DNA from: Gautieria morchelliformis
Lineage: Eukaryota; Basidiomycota; Agaricomycetes; Gomphales; Gomphaceae
Reading direction: 5' to 3'
DNA length: 64,000 nucleotides
Assembly: GCA_015179125.1 (NCBI GenBank)
Contig: WHVA01000016.1
Span: 186,001-250,000, forward strand
This document shows, piece by piece, positions 54,593 through 64,000 of the stretch. A program made the translations under genes and the position numbers. The notes beneath the pieces are model-generated. The model saw nothing but the letters and a program-made list of their open reading frames with translations. It was not told where the DNA came from and searched no databases. How positions within the stretch are numbered: the stretch's first letter is position 1; every line of letters starts with the position of its first letter.

Positions 54593-56803
54593 ATGACCTA
54601 CTCCTCATTTCTCACCGCTAGGTGGTCCGTGAAGAAGTTCAATGCAACTGTGATCGACGGTATGTCCTGTCTTGCAACCACCTTCCTATCGTTTCCCTGA
54701 TCCCCCAGTGCCGCGCAGATATATGGCCAGAGACTCTGCTCTTCACCTTGATAGCCACCAGTGAGCTAGGTTGCAAGCGCCAGTATTCAATCCTCTGAAT
54801 TGCATTCGGATCAGTGGTTGCGGCCGTGACTGAAATGACAAGGCATAAGCTTCAAGTGAACAATGCTTTACTTACAGTTCTTGGTACCGTCTTGGGTTTA
54901 GTGGTAAGTGATCACCGCCCAATGCGAAGTTGACTCGTGACTCTTTTTTTGCTATGTAGATAAGTTTTCGGACGTCATCCGCATATGAGAGGTATCAGGA
55001 AGGACGGAAGTATTGGACGAACATCCAAACTTACTCACGGACCCTTGCACAGCTGGTGAGCAAACCTGCCCGCTGTGTACTGGAAGATGGCTTCTGATGC
55101 ACCGGAATAGCTTTGGGTATATGTAGAAATCGAGAGGCCTGACAAGAATTACGGCGAAAATGCGGAGGTGCAACGGAGAGCTGAGAAACTCAAGGCCATT
55201 GTAGAAAAGCGTAGTATGATCAACCTCGTACGTTTTGCGTCGTCGAGCCTCTTTCTATGTTAAGCTACATTCCCATCCTAGATTCAAGCCTTCTCTGTTG
55301 CGGTCAAGGTAGGTGTCCATTCCGTTTGCGTGTCTGCCATATACCAATTGACCACCGTGACAGCATTTCCTTCGCAACGAACCAGGAATCTATTACGAAG
55401 ATCTATACCCACTCATCTCTTTCCTGCCACGACACACTGTGGACTCGTCCTCAGAAGCAACGGCTCATGACTTCCTTCCGATATGGACTGGCCACGAGAA
55501 GCTCTCTCAAAGCGCACGTACCACCCCTACAGTCTCACCTGCTAATACAATCAGGACCAAAAGGCAAAACCGCCGTAATGACAGTTTTGACCCTGAGAAA
55601 GCGCTTCCGCGAGTCACTTCTGACGTGCCACTTCGTGGGGCACGCAACCCTCCCAAACCGACCGTTTTTGATTACTTCCCGATCCTGATGATTGTCAGGC
55701 CATTCATGATAGCACCAATGTGGTTGTACCATCGAATCGTCAGAAAGCGTGAAGTCTACTCAAGTGAGCCAGACGGGATGGATGGACCACCCGTAGATTC
55801 CAATATCCCCTTGGAGATCACAATGTTCCTACATTCGTATCTGCAATACCTGCAAAAGAAAGCCTACGTGTCTGCAGGTGTTGCCTCAGGACTACTGGGC
55901 AACTTGGGCTCCCTTCAGGACACGGTCACTAATCTTGAGCGTGTGCGGAATACCCCAATTCCATTTGCATACCAGGTGAGTTCACGGGTTATGTTTTCTA
56001 TCCCGGCCCTAGCTCAATGACCGTAGGCCCACTTGCGTATCTCGTTGTGGTGAGTCTCAGAATTATATACGGCATATTTTCTCGGGGTACTGATCATAGA
56101 GTAACACGTGCAGGTTATACCTAGCACTTCTGCCTGTATGTTTCTCTTCTCATTAGATATTGAACTGCGACTAACCAAGTATGCCCAGTTCCAAATAGTG
56201 CAAGCTATGGGTTGGTTCACCATTCCGTGCGTATCGCCATGAACCTATCTACACACTTGTCACTCATAATCTCAACAATAGTGCCACTTGCTTCGGCTCT
56301 TTCCTTCTTTTGGGATTCCTGCAGATTGGCCAGGAGATGTAAGTGCAGCAGTTTGATTGGGATCACATCGCTCATCACCCGTGGTTACCCAACGTTTCCA
56401 GAGAAAACCCTTTTAACTACGACGAAAACGATCTGGGTCCGTGCCTAGTTATATATTTAGCAACCAGATTAGCTGACGAACTCAATTCTATTGCAGATAT
56501 GGATTCCTTCTGCCTGGGCATCCAGAGGGAACTACACGAAATCACTGCGGTGGGTGTTCTCATCCTTGACAGACCATCTTTCGTCGTTCAACTATACAAT
56601 CTCAGCACCCGGTACTCGAGCCACAATCATACATCTTTAGTGCCGCCAATCAACCTTTCGCCCCGGGAGATTGCCGAGGTGCCGAAGAAATAGTTTCCGA
56701 CGTGACCCACGACTACCATGGCCCGACGCAGGGCATGCATACCATCCGGCGAACACTTCTGAAGAGCTGGCGGCAAGTCGAGCAAGTAACCCGCGAGGTG
56801 TAA
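54593..56803 (+). CDS. Bestrophin-like (UPF0187) membrane channel, 14 exons
   Basis: All phases agree for exons 54593-54659, 54719-54760, 54815-54903, 54960-55055, 55111-55227, 55282-55308, 55364-55975, 56027-56049, 56114-56135, 56189-56226, 56282-56338, 56402-56436, 56497-56549 and 56606-56803, encoding 491 residues. Recognisable blocks: VIDDIWPETLLFTLIAT (first membrane segment), LLTVLGTVLGLVISFRTSSA, YERYQEGRKYWTNIQTYSR, FLRNEPGIYYEDLYPLISF, PFAYQAHLRISLWLYLALLP, GWFTIPATCFGSFLLLGFLQ, IGQEIENPFNYDENDLDMDS and FCLGIQRELHEITA. The order and the hydrophobic segments match the bestrophin/YneE family of anion channels. Three exons are 22-27 bp. No stop or frame break was found, so this is the most credible functional host gene here. 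Organelle or plasma-membrane location is not decidable. Confidence 0.9.
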
Positions 56804-57455
56804 CGGCCCATTCATCAAAACGAAACAGGCGATTCCGGAGCACGGCTCTCTGGCATCGAACGGTCATGTTCGTCATTCATTAGGATATATATGGAGAATT
56901 ACCAAGACCCCCGTGTCAGGGGAAACCTGTCTTTTTATTGGGTACTTACGGTCTATCACTTTAATCGCCCACTTTCGCTTTCAATTATTTAGAGCCTTCT
57001 ATGGCACCTATGTACATGCTTTCAGCAGCCTCATTCTTTGATCGTTGCCTCCGGGTCAGTATCAGACAAACACAGGACTATTATGTGCCTCACTTGAGAA
57101 GTAGCCGCTACTCGCGAGCTGAATAGTCCGGGAGACGTGATTCCCGTAAAGAAGGCAACTAAAAGCGCTGTCATACGGCGTGGTAAAATGAGAACACCAC
57201 ATGATACTGGTTGTGTGGGAATCGCCTTCAGTAAAATAGAATGGCAGTTGAGATGATTCTGTGATTGAGTATTTCCGTATATGGACGGAAGTGACAACAC
57301 CACATGTCACACATGTCACGTATCACTTCATTCGATTCGAGCCGAGCCAAATTATGGGTTCGTCACCCATCACTGGCCTTAAGCTGGCTCCTCAGCGAAA
57401 ACTCATAGTAGTGCTCAGCCACAACCCTGCCGAGCCTGCCCAAGCACCCGAGTCA
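56804..57455. other. No gene seen
   Basis: Mixed-composition intergenic DNA after the bestrophin-like gene. No coding signal recognised on either strand. Confidence 0.4.
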
Positions 57456-57779
57456 AATGGCTTTGTCACACATTGGGCCATGTGAAGGCTGGCTGGTGCT
57501 GGGTGTTGCCAGTGCCAGGGGATGCCCTAGACCCGCCGGTCCGCCAAGAGGGGAATGGCGCAGGCTCGCGGACTGCGAGTGCTGCGATTGCACGGAGGGG
57601 AACCACGGGAACGACGGAGAATGCGGGGAGTGGAAGGTAGGAGGCCGGGGCGCCGGTGGGAGGAGAGGGTGGCGCTCTTGAACGGGTGGCGCTGTTGAAC
57701 GGGTGATCGCGTTGACGGAGGGTGGCGGATGGGAAGGCCGGGGGGTGCTTGGGATGCCGGGGCGGGAGCGGGCGTGCCA

Positions 57780-58135
57780 GGGGATATGGGCCTTGGCCGG
57801 GACCAGGGGATGCACGGCACGGCGACCTGGGGCTGCTCGCTGAGTCTGGCGCGGCGAACGACACGGGCCTGGAGCCTGATGCGCAGACGAGCCCCGAGCG
57901 GCAAGTCGAAGCGCGAGGCTGGGACCCGTCGGGAAGCGTGGCAGACACGCCCTGAGCGGGGACCCGCCGGCGCTTTGGCCGGGGAGAGACTGCTGCTGGC
58001 GTGCAGTGGCGGTAGGGGTGAACCCCGTATCGTCCTGCGACAAGAACCGCAGCAACAGGACGGAATCGAGAGTGTCTATCGAAAATACGGCGGTGAGGAG
58101 GTACGTCGCACGGATGGAGAGGAAGGCGACACCAC
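57780..58135 (+). repeat. Dispersed direct repeat, copy 1
   Basis: Similar to 61880-62225 over about 350 bp, with shared runs GGGGATGCACGGCACGGCGA, GCTGCTCGCTGAGTCTGGCG, GCTGGCGTGCAGTGGC and GAGGAGGTACGTCGCACGGA. The GC-rich sequence keeps several frames open, but the frames are not conserved between copies, so it is treated as a repeat. Confidence 0.7.
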
Positions 58136-58184
58136 ACACAGGCCGTTCAAGTCGTCCCAGATCGACTCCAGTGATGTCGGCCTC

Positions 58185-58598
58185 TTGGCAGGATGAAGTA
58201 GTGCGGTGTCTGGACTTAAGGTTGGAGGTCGGTTTGTATTCTGTTCCTCTTTCGGGTCATGATGCATTTCATCAACATCCGGATGTACTGTCGGTGGTCA
58301 TGGCCGCTCATGGCATGATTTTGAGGGACTGTCCTGTCACACGGTTAGTACCTTTCAATTTTACTTGCTGCATCTCTTAACGTAACATCCCCAGACTCAG
58401 GTCACCATTAAAACAACCCGATCTGACACCCTCAATTTGCCTGCCACCGCCCCAACCCTGAGGCCAGATGTACGGCGTCAACTTGACCAGCTTGTTTCGC
58501 AGACTATGGCGTACATCGCCATTGTGAATCATACCTCTACTGTATCAGCGGGCGCGGGTATGTTGGTTTGGAGACTAAGAGAATCTGCGAACCTGTGA
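58185..58598 (+). other. Possible small gene of unknown function
   Basis: MSASWQDEVVRCLDLRLEVG to GMILRDCPVTR, then an intron-like GTTAGT...CCCAG (58345-58395), then TQVTIKTTRSDTLNLPATAP to MAYIAIVNHTSTVSAGAG fits two phased exons. I do not recognise it, and the first exon overlaps the edge of a repeat. It could be a fragment of a larger decayed gene. 58600-59600 shows nothing further. Confidence 0.25.
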
Positions 58599-59604
58599 TC
58601 AGTGGCGCTTCTGACTGTGTCGATAGATGCTCCTCGTGTTCGGCTTTTGGTCATACTTGACAAGCTGGTGTGTCTCCATCATTGTTCAGGGGCTGATGGC
58701 TGTACTAAGGTGGAGGGCAGAGCGGACTTCATGCTAACGCATGCGAGATTGACCATAAGCTCCATGCAATCATTGCGTCTTGCAAACACAGTGTCATCCA
58801 ATCGATCCAAGAGGATGCTGCAACTAATATATATTTCCCAGCAGTTGTCAAGGTCCAGCCTGTCCGGATGCCTTCTCCCCCAGGTTCTGGTCCACCAAGG
58901 TAGAACTGTAACATGATCTGGGTCACCGGCGAGTTCTTTGGAGTCCAGCATGCGCAGGATATGCTCGTCCAAGTCTCCCTTTTGAAGGCTTGCACATACC
59001 CCTTTCGGATTGTGTTTAGTACTGAGAGATTGCGTTCATGCAGTCGAAGGCCATCATCTCCCGTGGCCTAGCACTGATACCATGCAAGCTAGACTCATGG
59101 ATGCTGACCAACGGATGGACATTCATAAGAGATAATGGAACATACATCAATTTCTCTTCTGTCGGAAGCCATCCAAGTTTGATCGGCGTTCCTGGTCACA
59201 ATCGTACTCACAACGGCTACTCGTGTACGTGTGGCTCTCGTTCATCGACTCAGCTCGTTATATGTATGCGTGGGGGACTTGGGTGTGATCTCACCTTGGG
59301 CCCAGCGGAAGGCTCGGTGACTCAGATAGGTGAATGTATGCGTCTCGGAATGCTTGGATGGGCTTGAATATAGCGAACAAGTTTGAGATTGTTAATATGA
59401 ATGTGGAGTCGTCAGATAAAACGTTGCGAGCCGCGTTTGCCAGTTCGAAAACAATTTGAAGTCGCTAGGCACATGACATAAGTCCATGAAGAAGTCCAAG
59501 CTGTAGTATCGTCAGTAATCGATGAAATTGTCCTTTACGACACATGAGTCCAACTGTCTTGGGGTATATCTAACTGAGCTACAAGTAATAGCCCTATCTG
59601 AATC

Positions 59605-60821
59605 CTAAAATGGATCTGCGCAGCGGAACACAAGTAGTCCCATTCTATTGAGTTGGTCCATTTGTGCCGTAATTGCTTGGCTGCCCTCCACAGGATCCAC
59701 AGTGCCGCTAGCCCATTGAAAAATGACACTCTTGAGTCCATTGAAAACAGGCTTAGTGATAATCTCCTGTACCAGCTTTAGATTCACTCTCTCGAGTAGG
59801 TTGATTTTGTGCCAGATCAAAACGAAAGATATTTCCTCGATGTAGGTGGATTTGACCTGGGAGAGTAAGACAGGAAGCCATGCATAAGTCTCTCCATATG
59901 GTGAAAGTCTAAGTTTGTTGAAAGTTAGACTGCGTAATCCTCTGTTATATGATAAGAGGTCCATATTTGTTTCCTCTAAAATGGCGTCAACGGGAGATGA
60001 AAGCTTCCACAAAGGGAAAATTCATACCGCGAGACTCCAACTTGCATTCATAAACGTGGAAGGTGAGGTGTTCGAGGGAAGATCCGATGAGTTTGAAAAG
60101 CCTCGCCATCCGGGGAATATCACGGATGAAAATATTGGGTGATCGAGTGACCGTATGAGCAGGCAGAACGTGATAGTAAGACGACATCCAATCGATCATG
60201 CTGAGAGATATGTAGTCCAATTTTATGCACCGTAACCGTGAGCGTAAGTCAGGATACTCCTGAAACACATTCTCCCAGCGACTTGCCGCGGTCTCCGACT
60301 TCCAGGAGACGAATGTGAGATCCAGGCATTCTAGGAAGGGATGCGCGACAATGAGTGCTGCAAGGTCTCTGAATCCGTTGAAGGTGACTGATGAAATGCG
60401 TAATTCTTGGAGGGCAGAGAAGTTGGAAATTAATGCAGACAGGACGTTTGGGTGCTGCCGAGCTAAGGTCACGCGTAAGTCGAAGGGTCTTCAGTCTTGT
60501 CAATTCGGGAGCAATTGCGGGAATGACCGCATCCAGATAGTCCAACCTTCTGTCAAACGTGCCACGCGGGCCTCCGTCAATAGTTAGCGACCTGACCAAG
60601 AGGGAAATATGCGGGCTAGGTTTCAGAAGCCCGGCCGCCCGACGCATTCGCCGGACCCTGGCGAATGCGTGGGCACGCTTAGCGGAGAGCACAATGTTAT
60701 AGAATATATGAAACCGTGCACTGGGGACCCATGCGCGACAAGTGAGACAACAGGCTCGTAGAGAGGGTAAGTCATCGTGCAAGTGGTCGATGACTTGGTC
60801 GATCAATTCTCCTGGAAGCAT
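59605..60821 (-). pseudogene. F-box protein with leucine-rich C-terminal part, two frame breaks
   Basis: Starts MLPGELIDQVIDHLHDDLPS, LRACCLTCRAWVPSARFHIF, the typical Agaricomycete F-box (residues 1-45) that would bind Skp1 in an SCF ubiquitin ligase. An LRR-like region follows: YLDAVIPAIAPELTRLKTLR, then after a frame change near 60480 HPNVLSALISNFSALQELRI and FLECLDLTFVSWKSE. After another change near 60005 come LLSYNRGLRSLTFNKLRLSP and SGTVDPVEGSQAITAQMDQL, ending at 59605. No introns are needed. The two frame changes suggest a pseudogene, or single-base errors. Confidence 0.75.
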
Positions 60822-61512
60822 GTATTTCGTTGATCTAAAGGAGGTGTTGTATTATGCGTTTACTTTTTTAGACTGGACATTGTTATAGCTCACGATGATG
60901 ACATTGCGCAAGAGCTGCGTTGTTGTGGCAATAGTTAGGAGGACGTTGGACTAGATCGGGGGTATTAGAATCCAAATTCAAGGGCGCTATTCCGATTGAG
61001 CTGTCACGGCTCAAAGTACCGATGGACAAATGTTGCGCCGAATAGATATGTGCGGTCGCACAGGACCGCCCCTCAGTACTCTGTGATCAAACAGCGGCAG
61101 TCCACCTTATGAGACTGAATCCTGCTGTAAGCCTTTCGTTAGGTTTAGTTACGCTTCTGTCCCGGGTAGAAATCAGAGATGAGCCGGGCGGTTTGAAGGG
61201 AGGTCAAAATCTGCGTATATTAAGTGAAAACAGGTACTACTTATACTCTGAGGATTCAAGGGCAGTCTTAAGAGAACAAAGACAGGAAAAAGTAAAATAG
61301 CGAGACAATAGTCGAAGACATGTGGACCAAGTGTCATTGTCCACATCGGCGACTAGGTCACGTGGGTGCCTGTGCACGTGTGTTAACTGACTAGCTAACT
61401 GACTGAGACACTTGTCAATGCTTACACAAGTCCTTCTGGCACTCAGGCTACCATCATGGTAACCCAGAGCGGCTGGCGGCCACTGAGACCCAGTGGAAAT
61501 CGATTCAAATTA
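60822..61512. other. No gene seen
   Basis: Intergenic. Contains CACGTG words near 61359 and 61376. No RNA gene or coding region could be supported. Confidence 0.35.
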
Positions 61513-61570
61513 GCGCTGCACATCAGGAAAGGCCGATTCCGGCTTGTAATCGGCCATATTTACACAGCGC
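61513..61570. other. Nested inverted repeat (potential hairpin)
   Basis: GCGCTG (61513-61518) pairs with CAGCGC (61565-61570). Inside it GGCCGATT (61531-61538) pairs perfectly with AATCGGCC (61548-61555) around a 9-base loop. It could be a cruciform, a MITE end or a structured RNA element. Confidence 0.5.
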
Positions 61571-61879
61571 CACCGGCACGGGTTCGACGTAGCTCCACAG
61601 ATGGTTCCGTGGCGCGCTGCGCGCACTAGGTAGACCTACTGCTTTCTACTACGCCTCTAGTGCCCCTCCACCTTCCCCAACCTTGACAAGCCCAAGCCGC
61701 CTCCTCGCTCATCCACTTCCTCTCAGCGTCCACCCTCCTAGAAACGTCTGCGTGAGTCCATTGTGCCCTCTCTTCACCCCGCCGCTCACGAACCTTTTTT
61801 TTGGTCTCTGATATGCCGGCCTCCTCTGCCTGAAGACGCGTTATGACTCGGAGGCGTCGGTGGATATGAGCCATGGCCG

Positions 61880-62225
61880 GGACCCGGCACGGCGAGCCTG
61901 ACCCGGACGGACCAGGGGATGCACGGCACGGCGACCTGGGGCTGCTCGCTGAGTCTGGCGCGGCGAACCGCACGGGCCTGGAGCCTGATCCGCGGGCGCG
62001 GGCCAAGACGAAGCGGTTGCGTGAGGCTGGGACCCGTAGCGAAGCGAGACAGACCGGCGACCCGCCGGCGCTTTGGCTGGAGAGACTGTTGCTGGCGTGC
62101 AGTGGCAGTAGGGGTAAAACCCATGTCGTCCCGTGACAAGAATCGCGACCACAAGATGGACTCCAGCGTGTCTATCGAAAATGCGGCGTGAGGAGGTACG
62201 TCGCACGGATGTGGAAGAAGCCGAG
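61880..62225 (+). repeat. Dispersed direct repeat, copy 2
   Basis: Partner of 57780-58135 in the same orientation about 4.1 kb away. The two copies flank the F-box gene and the unknown region 58.2-61.8 kb. Sequence similarity stops near GTCGCACGGATG in both. Confidence 0.7.
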
Positions 62226-62809
62226 GGGGTGGGTGGGGAGAATGCGCTTAGGGGGGCCGGGGCGGGGGGGCTGGGTGTCGGAGGGACGTGCATTCTCAGA
62301 AGTGGAGAGTGGGTAAGGCTGCAGCGCCGGACGGCGGGGCGACGTGCACGACAATACCGAGCGGGCCCGCCTCCGGCGCCTTAGCCGGCGGAACAGGGAC
62401 CACGCGGGGAGGACCCGCAGCAGCGTGAACATGCTCTGAAAGACAGAGATCTGGCTTGTACACGGTGGAGGGCGACATCAGCCTGCCGGGTGTGGATGGA
62501 CCAAGGTGCGTGCAGCTTGCCGCCGCTGCCCAGCTCACGAGCTAGGTCCCTTCGATCCGTATCGCGATAACACAACTATATCTGGATCCAAAGGTTCGCT
62601 TGCGTGTGGCACTAGCGTTGTCGCTGAGATCGCTTGGTATTTCATTGCCCACTGCAGCCATGCACAGTCATCCTCGACTTTCGCCATCCGCTCGGCGTCC
62701 TCTCGACAGTAGGGCCTAGAGACGCTCGCAGCTGGCTTTCAGGGCGTCCGAGTCTTCTCATTCCCACGTTCTCACCGCAGCACTGCGTCCTTCTTTCCCG
62801 TGTACCACG
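62226..62809. other. Intergenic region before the patatin-like gene
   Basis: GC-rich, with several open frames but no recognisable protein. Probably includes the promoter of the gene starting at 62810. Confidence 0.3.
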
Positions 62810-64000
62810 ATGTCCTCTAACTCGTCCAGCGACCATAACCAGCAGATCAAAGCTTCCACTTCACCCAGGCAAGACGAACCGCCGTCGATCGTAAACTTGT
62901 CTCTGGAACCTTCGGCGGTAAGCAAGGTTTATTCTCGGATCATAGGACACACGCCTGACGACTCTCCATGGGATCTAGATTGTCTCGCCGTCCACCTCTG
63001 GTCTTGCAGCAAGGAGCATGGCTATTGAATCTACCTCAACACCCCAAGCCGATTTTCACCAGGGTACGGGCTTAGGTTGCTTTCACTCGGTGAGTCTTTA
63101 TGCTTGCTATGTGACACCTTCTGACACCCTCCGCAGACGGCGGCGGCATTCGTGGTTTGTCCGAACTCATCATCATAAAGGAAATTATGCAAAGAATCCA
63201 GCGCCAAGAAGGTCGAGAAACGATGCCCCTTCCGTGCAAATATTTCGATTTGATTGGCGGTACAAGTACAGGAGGGTAAGTTGTCTTCCAGATCGTCGTC
63301 GCACTCTAATCAATCCATCTGGGCTCATAGCCCTCATGCTCGGGCGTCTCCGCTTGCCGGTAGATAAGGCGATCGATGCCTATGGCTGATTCACCTCCCA
63401 GGGTTTCTCAGACAAGAAACAACCTTGGAAGGATGGAAGGTTCAAGGCATCCAAGTTGGAGGATGCTTTCAAGGCCATCATCCAGGAATCAATTGGTGAC
63501 CCTAATGCACGCATGTTTGATCCGAGACCAAGCAACGAGGTCTGCAAGACGTATGCTCAGGGTGCCGCTTCTTCTTGATACGCAGCTGATTGAACTCAGT
63601 TTTGTCTGTGCGATGCCGGCCAAGAATATAGGCATCCCCGCCTCTTTCGCACGTACAGCGTGGAAAGGAATGGATCGGTCGACTGCGCTATCTGGGAGGC
63701 TGCTCATGCTACGTCTGCCGCGCCTACTTTCTTCAAACGTATTTTCATCGGCAAACCACCTCTGGATGAAGAATTTGTTGATGCCGGTTTGGGCTGTAAC
63801 AAACCTGTCAAGCAGATCCTCAGGGAGGCAGGACACATTTTTCCACACCAACATATTGCTTGTGTCATGAGTATTGGGACTGGTCTTGTCACCACAACGG
63901 GCCTACCGGCACCCAGTCTGTTCAATAGGTTCATTCCTTTAGATGTAGCTGAGGTATTGAAGAAGATCACCACCGAGTGTGAAGCCACAGCGGAGGAAAC
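62810..64000 (+). pseudogene. Patatin-like phospholipase, damaged and cut by the window edge
   Basis: Starts MSSNSSSDHNQQIKASTSPR with an N-terminal region ending DLDCLAVHLWSCSKEHGY. A TGA at 63026-63028 follows, then NTPSRFSPGYGLRLLSLD. After an intron (63090-63136) comes the oxyanion motif DGGGIRGLSELIIIKEIMQR and the nucleophile motif FDLIGGTSTGG (Ser of GTSTG). Next are LIALMLGRLRLPVDKAIDAY, MFDPRPSNEVCKT, an intron near 63549-63597, FVCAMPAKNIGIP, a frame change at a CCCC run near 63640, RTYSVERNGSVDCAIWEAAH, and the Asp motif EEFVDAGLGCNKPVKQIL. The intron after GTSTGG lacks a clear AG acceptor in the right phase. All catalytic motifs are present, but at least two lesions make it a probable pseudogene. 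It would hydrolyse acyl lipids. The 3' end is outside the window. Confidence 0.8.

Noticed and set aside
57453..58139. 228-codon minus-strand Pro/Arg-rich frame
   Set aside because: GC-rich repeat DNA. The corresponding frame is not conserved in the copy at 61880-62225.
61560..61640. Possible tRNA around GGGTTCGACGTAGC
   Set aside because: A B-box-like word is present, but no cloverleaf with acceptor, D and anticodon stems could be drawn.

Overview
The window reads as a repeat-rich piece of a basidiomycete (Agaricomycetes-type) fungal genome. Evidence: genes broken by very short introns (about 46-60 bp, GT...AG), a FunK1 fungal-type kinase, an F-box/LRR-like gene, 45-residue TPR arrays of the kind expanded in mushrooms, a bestrophin-like (UPF0187) gene, and a chromodomain Ty3/Gypsy element of the Tf1/sushi self-priming type. 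No rRNA, tRNA, CRISPR array or bacterial operon was recognised.

Layout. 1-16.4 kb is a transposon graveyard: a transposase relic, a solo LTR with perfect target-site duplication (TSD) at 1561-2252, a hAT-like non-autonomous element (3869-5504), two head-to-head Ty1/Copia relics (6634-8458 minus, 8459-13856 plus), the second carrying two later LTR insertions, and a Gypsy gag relic (13.8-16.3 kb minus). 16.7-25.25 kb is bounded by roughly 420-bp inverted arms next to a proline-coding minisatellite. It holds a five-exon unknown gene with a MITE in its first intron, a degraded FunK1 kinase and a Tc1-like transposase with one stop. 26142-33664 is a young, complete chromovirus (apparently identical 561-bp LTRs, TSD GCTGT) inserted into a PIF/Harbinger transposase relic. 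Between its pol gene and its 3' LTR it carries a spliced gene on the opposite strand.

35.2-53.9 kb is a tandem array of a segment made of spacer, SAM-dependent methyltransferase and TPR gene, all minus strand, in at least three copies of differing decay. The TPR arrays are built from 135-bp units grouped in 540-bp higher-order units of near-total identity. In the long gene, one C-to-T change in a single unit creates a stop. 54.6-56.8 kb is the best-preserved host gene, a 14-exon bestrophin-like channel. After it come dispersed repeats, a damaged F-box gene (59.6-60.8 kb minus) and a damaged patatin-like phospholipase running off the right edge.

How it fits together: most genes belong to mobile elements, or to families (TPR, FunK1, F-box) that expand and decay quickly. 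The new material is mainly in the antisense gene of the chromovirus and in the methyltransferase-TPR array. Several frame breaks fall in short G, C or A runs, so some could be assembly errors rather than true mutations.
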